A stretch of 64,000 nucleotides of DNA, from NCBI GenBank assembly GCA_011503125.2, contig WWBZ02000002.1:1302001-1366000 (forward strand), read 5' to 3'. Made by a program: the position numbers and the translations under genes. Shown piece by piece: positions 21,922 to 34,000 of this stretch; within the stretch, counting starts at the first letter, position 1; every line of letters begins with the position of its first letter. The DNA comes from Botryosphaeria dothidea. Its lineage: Eukaryota; Ascomycota; Dothideomycetes; Botryosphaeriales; Botryosphaeriaceae. The notes beneath the pieces are model-generated. The model made no database searches, was not told the DNA's origin, and saw only the letters and a list, made by a program, of their open reading frames with translations.

Positions 21922-22050
21922 CTCTCTCATGATGATACCGAACTGCTTCTGAAGACCGCAGAAGAGTACACCGGATACCGCTTGATCGGTTGAGCAACTG
22001 CGGAGCAGCCTCGAAAGAGATGCTTAATGATTGCATACCTTATCTGAACC
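21922..22050 (+). ncRNA. Possible C/D-box snoRNA, D box uncertain
   Basis: A perfect C box ATGATGA (21929-21935) lies in the intron 21889-22120. CTGA at 21949 fits a D' box. The terminal D box could be the CTGA at 22044 or a variant near 22000, so the 3' end is open. Confidence 0.35.
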
Positions 22051-22311
22051 GCTAACAAACCATACTGGAGAATCACGATGTTTCCACAGGACATTTACTA
22101 ACTCGAATTTGATTGCCCAGGAAAGTTTTGAAAGCCGCTCTGGCGCGAACACTATCTCAAAGGAGCAAGAATTGTAAGACACAACCCCATTCTCTCCTTC
22201 AGGCCTTCAAAGTGCAACTGCTGACTATATCCGCAACAACAGCGCAAGTTGGACCCACGACTACTCTTCTGAGGAAAATGCAAGTAAGTCATTGCAAGAT
22301 GTTCCCCCAGA

Positions 22312-22402
22312 ATGCATTATGATGATATCCATTATCCGTCTTGACGGGCGGCAGACGACTCGACCGTGATCACATTCAATCCACCTGACAATCTGAGAAG
22401 CA
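22312..22402 (+). ncRNA. Intronic C/D-box snoRNA candidate
   Basis: C box ATGATGA at 22319-22325 and D box CTGA at 22393-22396. A second CTGA nine bases earlier is an alternative. It sits in the intron starting GTAAGT at 22284, which has branch GTTAACC. Confidence 0.5.
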
Positions 22403-22755
22403 ACGAACAAGAGGGAAATGCACCGACCTTCTAGCAGAATTTGTTAACCTGATTCGAAGTACGGTGTAGGGCTTGGGATTCAACAAAACCTCACCGCCGC
22501 AGTGGGCTTTGCACTGGAGTCTCGGCTTCGCGGGACAGTGGGTGATGCCAATGTGGAAGGCGGGGGAGGCGATGGAGGAGATCAAGGTGTTAGCCAAGAC
22601 TCTTGATGGGATCTTTCCTCTGAGTCAGGTTTATGATTGATTACCTGTGAAGTAGCCCCTGCCCAGTTATATGAGACTCTTTTCTAACCACGGAGCTAAT
22701 TTGCAGGGCAAGTTGTTCACTAACTGCAGCATATACGATAGCGTCAAACGATGAT

Positions 22756-25330
22756 GAAGACGAGATACTGAATAATGAGTGCGACTTGGACACACTCTAG
22801 CAAGGAATGTTGACCTTGTTGGACATCTTTCTCGTGCTCTGTACGGCACCAGTAACCATGGGCGCAACCGAAGTCGAAATTAAATGTGCCGCCCGGTTAC
22901 CAGGTTTGCCCAGCGTCGAGATCAGTGCTAACGGCGCTGGCGCCGGCAAGGCTGGCAGGAACCGAGACCAACGGAAGTCTTCCACCAATGAATTCGTGGC
23001 AACAACTGCCGGATTGCCCAGGCGGGAAAGCTGTTGAGCGGGATCTCCGCTAGGGCAAACCCAGTCGAATGCAAGAAGACCGGGACCTCTTGTCATGTTC
23101 ATGCACTTCGAATCAACGGCGATCGGATCCGAGGCATGAGAAACTAGGGCCCGATTGCCGATGTGCAGATCTGAAACATACTACGGCATCGTGAGGCAGG
23201 CTCAACGCTCGTCAATGAGGCTGGGCCCTTTGCAGTTGTTTGCCTAAGGCGACTGATTCATGGGAGTCACCGCCTGACTAAGCGGCGCGCTCAGGATCTG
23301 CGGCTGACGTCGTTTATGCAGGTACAAGGTACAAGAGATCGCGGGCGGAATATGCTAGGTAGTAAGAAAGCGGGTCCATGTTCAGCTCTCGCAGATTCAA
23401 CATGATCACAAATCTCTAGATGCGAGTTCGGAGAGCCTTCTCAGAAAACCTTGACAAGTCATACTGCAAGTTCTTCCTTGAACTGTTACAGCGCCCGATT
23501 ATGCGACCTGGCCCTCACGCGATACAGAAGTACTCCCAATGCACCCGATTCTCTTAGCGGCAGAAATCAGCTAAAATGAAGATCGACGGCATGTGTAGTA
23601 TAGCAGCTATGAAGTGGCGAATAGAAAGATTTAAAATTATTTGGATTACTATACTGACCAAGGTGCATGGCGCGCGATTCACGATGCTCTCCTGGGCTTG
23701 GATGTCCTATAAACTCGCCCAACTCTCGTTGCGGAGCCGCCTTCCGTATCAGATGGTGTGGCTGAAGCGGCTGTGTCAAGTTATGTGCCGTTGCTTGGGT
23801 CTGGAAGACAGTACATACGGGGATGCGTCTTCTGCTCTCAAACACTCCGCTTCAGGATAAACCTTGAGGAAACAAAGCGATTAGCAATTTGTCTTTCTTA
23901 GGAAAAGGACAGAACTTTGTTGTGCTGTTACACCTCAAGTTTTCGTGGATGTGTGAGCCTGCGTCGCACAGGCCCGGGTTGCGCTACGACGTAATGTGCT
24001 GTTTCTGGTGCACACCCGCCCCACCCGCGGATGTCGGGAGGATCCCCTTCGAGACCGGCCAAGCTCGTGCGCTACGCCAGATTTATCTACATTCGTGAAC
24101 TTGGGTTGGGGGCAGAAGTAACGCGCGGACAGCACAGACGTAAGCAAAGCTTAGATTTGCTCGTGCTTGATCGGTACATGTTGATTGATCGGCTTACGCC
24201 TATCTGCAGCGTGTCAAAGCAGGGGCGTCGAGCTACTCTCCCGTTCCGTGCGGAATCCAGGCGCCACATTCATCAGATAACAAGATCCCTGTCTGGAGCA
24301 GTTGCCCAAGGCAGGCAAGCGGGCAGCGGACGACCGGGATTTTGACACTCACGCGCTTCCCCGCCGCGATGCTGACGCCGTGACGCCTCGCCATCGCGGT
24401 GGCGTTAATTTATCTTTCCTGCTCCCCTGAGGTGTTCATCGCCAAGACGAAACCGGACCTGCATCCTTGCTGCGGGCGGGGATCCCCAACGCACCCGATT
24501 GGACGCTCGCGTATCGTTCATGCAGCATGGAAAGGCGGAATTCGTGCCGTCAGCGAGGGTGCAAAGCAGCTTCACGAAACGAGCAGCTGCAGCCCTGCTG
24601 TCATACGAGTCCGAGCATCATCTATAAAAAGCAAAAAATGCCGTTGAGATCGAGTTCTCCCCAGTTCTCCGGACAGTCGCAGTGAGTGATGGGAGCCGCG
24701 AGAAACAACCTCGAGATCGTCTGTGAGGTGTTCTTGCAAGGACCTTGACTCTTAGAGTTCAGCTAGTATTGATCCCTGTAAACGGTCCGCTTCAGTCTGA
24801 ATCCAGCTAATCTCGTTAATCTGTACACGGCGTCGGCAATGTTGGCGAAAATGGTGCGACAAGTAGACGATCGTTACCAAGCCCTGGAGCACGCCCCTCA
24901 TCTGTTGCCGGGAGGGGGCATAGGGCGTTCAGCTGTAGGCAACTGCAAGCGTCCAGGCTTGACCTGCATGCCTAACATATAATCTCCCGGTGGGCGCGTC
25001 TTGCTTTTGTTTGAAGTGTTGCCAGTTGACCGCGCCGGAAGCATGCTGCCATCGTCCTCTCAGATAAATGATCCTCTACTACCATGCGTATAGGTGATGA
25101 TTCCAAAGCCCAGACCATCGAGCATCTATCCGAGATCTCACTGCTAATCCTGTCTGTCCTCCAGGTCAACGATTTGCGCCAGACCCGGGAGCCGTCGCTT
25201 GTTGCCGACCTAGCATCACCGAGTCCGCTGAACAATATCGAATTCAGCAAGAGAGAGGCTCGCTTTGAAAGCCTTTGGGGTTCTTGCTCAATCCTGCAAC
25301 CCCGACAGGGCTGGTTTGCTTCGAGCAGCA
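22756..25330. other. Intergenic, nothing convincing
   Basis: Short frames only. The frames at 22807-23037 (plus) and 22797-23102 (minus) overlap on opposite strands and neither has a motif. Confidence 0.35.
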
Positions 25331-27139
25331 ATGCTGCTTGAATCGCTGAGGCCTCCCCTGGAGCTCATTCTCTCGTGGCAAACATCTCAGTTTCCGCATG
25401 GCATACGGCGTGAATGGGGGCTTGTAATCCTCATTGGTTTTCTCTTGTCAACAAGCGTCATTTTTGTTACATTGCGAACGTATTCGAGGATACGCAGGGG
25501 CAGTTTCGGGATCGATGATGCTCTGATAATTTTCGCTGTGGTTAGTATACCGTACCACTCTCGTGGAAACTCATGCTAACGTTTCGCAGTTGCTTGCAGC
25601 TGGGGTCGATGCTGTTATAATTCTTGGTTCGTCGCAATCACTCCCAAGTACGCTTATTTGAATTATGCTTACCCCAACTTGGAAGGCTTCGTTCGCTACG
25701 GATATGACCGTCATGTTTGGGACGTCACACAACCAATGGCATTGCAGGCGCGAAAGGTAGCAGACATAACAAAATATCAAGGGACATGCAAGACTGACTC
25801 CATCCAGATGGTTCTCGTCATCGAACAACTCAACTCCACCAGCACGTGCTTCACCAAGATCAGCATTCTCTTCTTCTACCGCCGCCTCGCGCGCGGGATC
25901 TACACCTCCAAGTTCATCCGCATCGTCCAAGCCAACATCATCTTCGTCGCCGCCTACCTGCTCGTCTTCTCCGTCGTCCTCTTTCTCACCTGCTACCCCT
26001 TCGAGTCCTACTGGCGCCAATTCGACATCATCTGGGTCCAGCAAAACACCTACAAGTGCTTCAACGAAGCCGCCAACACCGTCGCCGCCAACGCCATCTC
26101 CATCCTCCAAGACTTCATCGCCTGCGGCCTGCCCTCCGTTCTCCTCTGGAGACTGCAAATGCCCAAGAAGAAGAAGATCCTGCTCGGAACCCTGCTCGGT
26201 CTCGGCATCCTGTAAGCGCCGCATCTCCCCTTGCAACCCTGCCCCGAAGAACCCCTCCACCCCAGCCCCTCTTCTTCCTCACACTCCCGCTAACGGAAAC
26301 CTCTCCTCCCCACCAGCCCCTGCATCGCCGGCCTCCTCCGCCTCCTCTACACCATCCGCCTCTACTCCACCTACGACAGCACCTGGGCGGCCCACCCGGT
26401 CTTCGTCTGGACGGTCGCCGAGACGCACCTGGGCATCCTGTGCGCCAGCGCGCCCGCCCTGCACTCGCTCGCCAAGGAGCTGGCGGCCCGCTCGCGCGCC
26501 GTGTCGTCGCTCTTCCGGTACCTGTCGTCGTCCGTCGAGTACTGGCGCAGCAGCGGCGGCGGCGGCAGCAACAACAACAAGCGGCGTAGCGCGAGCGGGC
26601 ACATCGAGCTGTCGGACGTGGCGGAGGCGAGGGCGAAGGCCGAGGGCGGGACGAAGGGGAGCGGGAGCAGGGTGACGACGACGACGCGGAGCGATACGTT
26701 GCTCTCGTCGACGACGCTGAACGGCGAGTCGGTGCGGTCGGTTGCGGCAGGGGTGAAGGACGATGGGGATCTGGAGCGCGGGGTGGTTGAGCGGGAGCAC
26801 CATCGAAGGCACCAGCCGCTGTTCGATGCCGCGGAGAACGCGAGGCGAAGAGGAGGAGGAGGAGGAGGAGGAGGAGGAGGAGGAGGAGGAGGTGGTGGTG
26901 GTGGTGCTGGGCTGTGGTATCTGGAGACGCTGCCGGAGGTGTCGCCGATACGGCTGGCGGAGGAGGATACGTCGATGGCGTATCTGGACCAGCGGCTGCA
27001 CGATGAGGGCGGGCTGCTGACGAGGAGCAGCTCCGGGCGGGAAGAGGAGGAGTACGAGGAAGAAGAGATCGGGGTTGCGGTGAGGGCGGCGCCGATGACG
27101 GCCTCGTCGCTTGATACCACGAGGGCCGGACGCAACTGA
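25331..27139 (+). CDS. Rhodopsin-fold integral membrane protein (PTH11/SAT4-like), 5 exons
   Basis: Proposed exons are 25331-25540, 25590-25626, 25686-25756, 25808-26211 and 26317-27139, all phases matching, giving about 514 residues. The first 330 residues carry about seven membrane segments, including WGLVILIGFLLSTSVIFV, IIFVAAYLLVFSVVLFLTC and LLGTLLGLGIL. Family marks are YGYDRHVWDV, KISILFFYRRL and the C-terminal WTVAETHLGILCASAPAL. This is the fungal rhodopsin/SAT4 domain found in PTH11-like receptors and in many uncharacterised proteins. The cytosolic tail is long and polar and holds a run of 18 Gly encoded by (GGA)n(GGT)n, then an acidic stretch. The start is the ATG that gives a short N-terminus before the first helix; the frame stays open upstream to 25265. 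Ligand unknown. Confidence 0.8.
26852..26906 (+). repeat. (GGA)n(GGT)n coding microsatellite
   Basis: Trinucleotide tract inside the cytosolic tail of the rhodopsin-fold protein, encoding the polyglycine run. The change from GGA to GGT keeps glycine throughout. Confidence 0.9.
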
Positions 27140-27343
27140 GACGGAATAGAGCTTGTATGAAGCGGGCATTTGCTTTCCTGCCTTGTTATTTTTTTTAGTT
27201 CGCCATATACCTCGCCCGCCGCATGATCTCACGACGGAAACGACAGCATATATACATATATACATACAGCCAAAATGGTATCTGCCTCCAAACGCCGTCT
27301 ACTCCCCAACTGATCTTTCAAGAATCTCAGCTCCCTCATGTTC

Positions 27344-30196
27344 TCATCCAAACGCCGCCTGCGCCCACCCAACCACCAGCACCGCAAGCGTTAACATCCA
27401 GCTCGCCACCCCAAACGCGCCCTGCACATCCTCATCCCGCTTGCACGCCCACACGACCGCGAACACCGAGCTGCCCAGCACGAAGAACCCCATGACCAGC
27501 CCCCACACGCGGCCCGCCAGGAACCCGTCGACCAGATGAATCCCCCAGCCGACGCCGACATCCAGCCGCGAGCTGCGCTTCTTCGGCGCGCGCGCATACG
27601 TCACGAACTCGTTGTCGTAGTCTTCCGGGTGCGCGAGCAGGTGCATCAGGTACCGCGCGCCGACGGGCGGCACTAGGTCGTGCGGCTCGAAGTCGTAGCC
27701 CTGGCCCTTGGGCGGCATGTCGGGCGCCTTGCGGATGTCGACGACGCGGCTGCGGTGCGCCTCGAACTGCACGAACTCGACGGCCGCCAGCCCGCGCAGC
27801 CGCAGCCGCCGCCACCACCGGCGGTTCGCGTGCGCGTACAGCGCGCGCACCGCCATCGCGAGGTCGCGGTCCGACCGGATGCGCGTCTCGGTCACATCGA
27901 CGTGCGACAGGCGCGGCGTGAACTGCCCCTCGTCGGCGCACGTCAGCAGCCAGCGGGTGGGCGGCAGCGAGCCCACGCGCACGGAGAAGGGGTTGTTGCT
28001 GCGGAGCGCCGTCGGGCTGTAGGAGTTCGCCGGGGAGGAGTCTCCTCCACCCAGCGAGCCCCACGTCGTGGCAGGCGAGGGCGTGAGGGAGGGGTTGGCG
28101 CTGAAGATCTGGGCCGGCTCGGAGAAGCTGCTGTGGGCGCTGTGGGTGGAGGGGCTGGACGGGGAAGTGTGGGCGCGCGGGCGGTTGAGGTAGGCTTCGA
28201 GCTCTCGGGCGGCGCCGCGACGGCGCTCGATGAAGTCGTCGTACAGCTGTTGACCGCAGCTCTGGATGGCGAGAAGTCAGTTACCAAGCAATACACTTTC
28301 CCAGAACCATTATTATCCTCAACTTACGCAGGTCCAGCGGACGCGGACGTGGTCCTTCGGCACCGGCTTCTCCGGGCCGTACGCGTCGTATATCCCTGCG
28401 GCGACGCGCCTGATTTGCGAGACGATGGCGATGGAGGCGTGTGACAATAGGCTGTACAGCGGGCTTGTTTTCTCGGGAGATGGTCTGATTTCGATGTTCG
28501 ACGGCAGCCACAAACTGCCGCCCGGGCTGTCGGGCTCGGGCAGGTTCAGGGTCGGCAATGTGACAGATCCGTCGACAGTGCCCTGGCTCGCATCCCCCGG
28601 CTCGTGCATATGCGACGCCGCAGAGAAAATTTGACCGTTGCTCTGAGCATTGGAGAGGGAGCGCGGATATCGCGAGTATTCTTGCGGCGGGGAGCGCAGT
28701 GCTACGAGACCCTGTGCGGGGTCTGGCGCCGTCGGTGAGGTTGTGGCAGGGCCTGTCGACCCTGAGCCACAGTCTGTTGATATTTTGAGTTTTGTAGGCG
28801 CTTCAGGAACCTGCAAACGCGCTCTGGTGGTTGCCTGTTCCTGCACCTCGGCGCCTCGGCGCGTCTCTGGCGTCGATGATGATTTGCTGGATGCAGTTTC
28901 GATGGCGAGATGATCGTCGCTACCCGCGGGGCCTTGACCTGGAAGACTCCCTCTGTCGGTTCTCGAAGCGTCTGACGTGCTCGCCATTGGTTGGGATCCA
29001 GAACCCTTCTGGTAATCCATGTTAACGTCGGGTTTGCTCACCAGAGACTCCTCTCCTCTCGGCGCATGCTCGGTGCCTTCCTTCGCTTCCTGCGACGGCT
29101 TCGTGTGGGAGGAAGAGCTGATGGTCGGTGGCACTATTTGCTGTACGTCCGTATACGAAGTTTTGTCTTCCTCTAGGTTTTGCTTCCCTCCAGCACCCGC
29201 GGTACTTTCCAGCAACCGCCGATTCAAACTTTCAACATCAAGTGGCAGCATCCTGGTCTCCACCTTACCCTCGCCCAGACTCGCATTGTCCCGCTTGATG
29301 ACCCGATGTGTAGCGTGCCGAACAGAGAGACCTTTCGTCGGCGTCGGAACAATGCTGGACGGCGCCGAATGGTCAGAATCGCTAGTGTCGATGACCGGCT
29401 CCGACCAGGCTGAGGCCTCCTCCGGCCCGAACGACAGAGTCCGGAGGACGCTTTCCGTCGGGGACGGCTGCAGAGATATATCCTCATCCTGCTCAGCCTT
29501 GGGAGTTGATGCCTGCTCTGGTGTCTGCTCGTCCGAGGACTCCTCTCTCTGACGAGGCATGAGCGTGACAGTGGTGGGCAACTCATAGACGACAGGCTCA
29601 GCCGGCGCCTCATGGATGCCTGGGACCTGGCGGACGGGCGTCGATGCCGGGATGGCTTCCAGTTCCGGCAAGGCTTCCGCTTCGCGCTCGATGACAGGCT
29701 CACGTTTGACGCCAGTATCCAGTCGCAGGTCGGCAATCTCGTCCGAATCAGGCGTACGTCTGAGCAGCCTGAGGACCAGTCCCTTGTGGCTTTTCCGAAC
29801 CCCGGCCTTGATGAGCTGCGAAAGCTGCTTCTGCTGGGCCGTCTTCTTGGACCCGCGGTCGCCGGGCTCTGGCATGGAAGAGACCCATCCGGGGAGATTC
29901 TCGAGCAAGAACTGTTTGGATACGGATTCAACCTCCGACCAGCCCTTATTCGAAATGGTCAGCGGCAGATGCGCATCCAAAGTAGCCGAGACTTCATGGT
30001 CCGGCCGCAACTCGCCGCCGACCGCCAGCGGCGCGGCAGGCAGACCGGAAAGGCCATCATAGGACGGGGGAGGGGACGCTGTCCGCTCCGCAAGGCTGGT
30101 GCGCGTGCTCAGGATGGACAGGCGATTGTTGCGTCCCTTGGACAGGGTGAAAGTGGACGGCGAGGCTGATCGCACGTCGTTGCAATTGGTCTCCAT
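27344..30196 (-). CDS. Fungal membrane protein with long disordered N-terminus and two C-terminal TM helices, 2 exons
   Basis: Exon 1 runs 30196-28328 and exon 2 runs 28261-27344; the 66-nt intron (GTAAGT...TCCAG) joins RVRWTC to SCGQQLYDDF. The protein is about 928 residues. The first 550 or so are Ser/Pro/Glu-rich and likely unstructured. A folded part follows (WLLTCADEGQ, VEFVQFEAHRS, DLVPPVGARYLMH), ending GVGWGIHLVDG and two hydrophobic helices around VWGLVMGFFVLGSSVF and WMLTLAVLVVGW. From memory, this C-terminal block recurs in many uncharacterised fungal proteins; no function is known to me. The frame is open upstream to a GTG at 30265 with no ATG, so the first ATG (30196) was taken. 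A short upstream exon is possible. Confidence 0.7.
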
Positions 30197-31022
30197 GCGC
30201 GCCGCAATGGTCCCGCCGCCGCCGCCTGCTGCCAGGTCCAGATTCCTGCTCGGCACAGGGCTCACGATGTCCTTTTCATCTGCATTAGCATTTCGTTCGT
30301 GCGCGACTCAGCAAATAAGGCTGCAACGTTGCCCCGTGCTACCTCTTTCTCTTGTCGAATGGAAGGATGCGTTACAGTACCATGGCGTACACCCAGGCTA
30401 ACATGACATCCCGATGCAGGATTCGGCCATCGAAACTGTCCAGAGACAGTTGCAGGTAGGGGACTCACAGCTTTTCGGGGCGTTTGCAGGCGCGGTGGCC
30501 GGTCAGGCTGGTTTTCTATGGCAGGCAGCAACCTGCATCAGGTGGGAGATCATGGCTGTGCTCGGTTCGGCTGCAGCCACCAAGTCGATCTGCTGCTGTG
30601 CCTCTTCCGGCCCCGGGTGGAGTCAGATTGGGGGCGGAAACCCACTCCCCCCACCAATCCACACGATGCGGGATCTCGCCATGCTACGACCGGATCAAAT
30701 TGTGCATTTCGTACAGAAGACTCCAAGCTTGAACGAAGTCCCGCAATTCGCAACAGAACAATACCACGTACCATTGATGGTAGACCGGTCCGAGGAGTCA
30801 CAATGACGCTGCTGCGCCTTATCGCAAGGCAGCCACGAGGCGCAGCAGCGGAGGTGCGGCACGTGAGAGGCTTCGGGGCCGAACCAACCAGTCCGCCAAC
30901 CTGGTGTTATTGATTGCAGCGATATGACTGAGATCCAAAGGGTATCCGTCTAAGCAATACAAGACCGAGAATGCTACAGAGACAGTAACCTTCCACAACT
31001 GTGAGATGACGTACCTTCGCCA
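30197..31022. other. Intergenic, no gene seen
   Basis: Lies between the 3' end of SLX4 and the 5' end of the membrane-protein gene, both on the minus strand. Overlapping short open frames only. Confidence 0.4.
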
Positions 31023-34000
31023 TCAATACCTCGCTCTCCGCCCGTTCCAGAGCGACTCCTTATAGATGCAGCAGACACTATTCTCCTCGCACCACCTTTG
31101 CACAACCCAGCCAGGCAGCTCCTGCATCTCCGTCCGTTCGCTCTCTTCCTCGCTCGGGGTATCATGTTCTTCGTCTTGCTTCTTCTTTCCTCTCTTCTTA
31201 GCCGGCTTTGGCACGGGTACCACCACGCCTACTCTGATTTCTTTACCGTTGAGCCATTTTGTAAAGTCTTCCACAACAATGGGATCATAAAGGAGCATCT
31301 TCTCGTACCAGGATGGCTTCAAGGGATCGTGTGAGGGTGGTGCGGCTTTGACAGCGGTCGTGATCTGAGGACACACAGCCTCCAGAGACTCCTTGGGAAT
31401 ATGGCTAGTGTTTTTGCCTTTCCGTTTGCGAGAAGGCGACACCGGCGCAAGGGCTTCAGCTGGTGCACTTTCCGCAGCGGGGGCTTCCTGTGAAAGGCTC
31501 AACGTGAGAGATGGGGAAGCTGCCGAAATTTTCTTGCGGCGCGGCGGTGATGGGCTGATCTCTTCCTCCGAGTCCTCGATTTCATCGATGTCCGGCCACT
31601 CTTCATCACGGGCGGCCTTTCTTTTCCTCGGAGTAGTTGGCTTCTCTGCCCGACTCGAAACCGCCTTCCCGCTTGGCTGCGCAGCTCGAGATTTAGCTTT
31701 GCCCTTGGTGGCCGCTTTTGCAGGGGGCACGGAATGCCTGGAGGTGGACGTTTCTGGCTGTGGTGACGCGCTTTTTCGTGGCCGACCTCGTCCACTTTTC
31801 ACAGGGATGCTATCTGCTTGACAAGTAACCTCCTTACGCGGCCGACCGCGAGGGCGTTTTGGCGGAGATGCGGCAGCTTCAGAGGGAGCTCTTTCCGCAA
31901 GATTTGCAGCTTTGCTTGTGAGCTTGGATTTTGCTCGGACACCCGTAATATCAGATACCGATTTGGTGAGGATCGGAATGTTTGGCCGCGAGGAAAGTGG
32001 CTGCAAGACTGTCCTGCGTGCAATTTCTGGTGAGATCAGTGAGCTTGCAACGGGACTAGACGGAATTGTGAGAGCGTCTTGTTGTGTCGGTGGATGTCGG
32101 CGATCATACTCATCAATATCAACGTAATCAGAAGATGGTTGGGCTGCAGCGACGGTTGGGTCACCGGTATTGTGATCAACGTCCGCGTATGGCATATGCG
32201 GTGCTTCAGGCAGACTTCCCGCGTCGACATCAAATGCATCGCCACCAGGTCGGGGTAGAGCTGGCCGGCGCTCCTCGGTCATGTCGTCACCGTCGAAGAG
32301 GGTAGCCGCGGGTTGAGCCTGTGTGGGAGATGGAGCCTTGGCTTGGGCATTGGGCAAGATCATAAGGCTATCTTCCACAAACACATCAGGTTCGCTGGCA
32401 GTCTTTTCTTCCTCTCTCAGGATGCCGTCGTCAAGATCCCGTGCCGCTGCACCCCATAGACCTTTTCTTCGACCGACAAGGCAAAGGCCCGAGCCGGATA
32501 CAGCCGGCTTTATGTGTAGTGTTTCTACGCTCTCTATTTGAGTACCGACAATCTCAGAGTCCTGCAGTACTTTCTGTAGATCTCTGATGAAAGTGGGTGA
32601 ATCTTCGCGGGTCAGCTGGGACGAGGTGCCGAACAGAAGGTCTTGGCGGTCCATTTTCAGCAATGCTGTTTCTGGTGATAGAAGCTTCTCGGCCGCCGTT
32701 TTGGTAGCTTTCTTGGATTTTGCTGTCGATTTGGATTTCTTCGAAGGACTCTTTGACCGAGCTGCGCCTTTACGGCCCTTGGGAATAGGGATTGTGGCCG
32801 GATCTGCAAGTGACTCGGAGCCAGACCGGGGTGCGAAGAATGCGGATGCCTTAGGGTCGATCGTCTCACCGGGCACAGGAGGTGGTGCAACAGGTCGGTA
32901 CGCCGCAGTAGCTAGATCGGTGATTGTTCTCGGTTTCCTCTTCTGTGGTTTCTCTGGCTTTTCGGGTGACGGTTCGCGAGACTTATCAACGGGAGGCTCC
33001 ACTGGGCTCTGCGGTTTCTCGACGAGCTGAAAGAAGTCAGCGCTTATCTTTCTGTCCAGTAAAAAGCATACCTCCAGCTTCCTGCGCGTTGTGAAAGCCT
33101 CGCCCGATTCTGTCCTTGGAGCAGCAGTATCCGGAGAGTCAGATGCTTGTCCACTATAGCCAAACCCAGTGAGAAGGTTTGCGAAGGATGGTTTAGTATT
33201 CGAAACTGTTAGCGCATCTGCAGGACTTCCAGATGTCTCAATTGGATTTGAGAGGCTCTGGCCATCCGGAGAGGACTTGGTATCTTTAGGCGGTGTCCAG
33301 CTCAATCTCCTCACCATGGCTCGGGAAATGTCAAGCGGCTGTTCGGGTACATCCATCTGCACCTCCTGAGCGCCAACCACTGCGGTGTCGATCGAAACGT
33401 CACGGGAAAAGTGTTTCGAGGTCTTTTCAGAAGTCTTCCGCACTGCAGGCTTACAAGCAGTGGCTTTCGAAGCCGCTGCCGATTTGCTAGTCGATACGAG
33501 GTCCTGCCCCGCGTTTTTAGTACCCCTCTTCCTAGGCTTCTGTATTTGTGGTTCTGCCTCCTTGGGTTCTGTAGAGATAGAGCCGTCCGCTGAGAGAGCC
33601 GTGGGAGGCTGGGCAGTGTTCGCCTTGGCCTTGAGTTTTTGCAACTTCTTCACTGCGCCATCATTGGCAACCTCCGCTGTCGAATCCGTGCCGAGGCTCA
33701 AAGCTTCCTTGATCAGTTCAGAATTATTCAACGCCGGCTTCATAGTCCTCTTTCTCGGCTTCCCGGCCACCTTGGACTCCAGAACAGTGCTAGCAGAGCC
33801 GTGTATCTCGGTGTCCACCTTCTTCCGCTTGGTGGTCTTCTTGGCCGGCGCGCTCTCGCCTTCTCCCTCCGCCGTCGCATTTCGCTTCCTGGGCTTCTTT
33901 GTTTCCGGTTCCCCTTCGTCTGCAGCTACCGCCTTCCTCTGCGCGCGCTTCTTCGGCTTCGGGGCCTCTTCCGTTGCGTCCTTCTTGTCGCCGCCGCGCG

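Larger units (their letters stand above)
18184..22755 (+). ncRNA. Multi-intron snoRNA host transcript (coding status unclear)
   Basis: A run of good fungal introns marks one plus-strand transcript. Introns include 18366-18432, 18548-18665, 18804-19010, 19066-19279, 19335-19552, 19599-19833, 19884-20103, 20147-20350, then 21230 onward, 21518-21693, 21889-22120, 22284-22466 and about 22629-22707. Branch points such as GCGCTAACAC, GCGCTGACAAC, GACTAACAC, ATTAACAC and TACTAAC lie just before the acceptors. Exons between the first six snoRNA introns are only about 40-60 nt. The start is placed at an ATG (18184) in ACACCATGTCC after a CT-rich leader, but the frame stops after roughly 80 residues. 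Several exons look codon-like (for example LAHDELIADRIG near 20380, GTLLGTYTFES near 21790), yet I could not join them into one ORF. Boundaries are approximate, and two transcripts are possible, split around 20500-21100. Confidence 0.6.
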
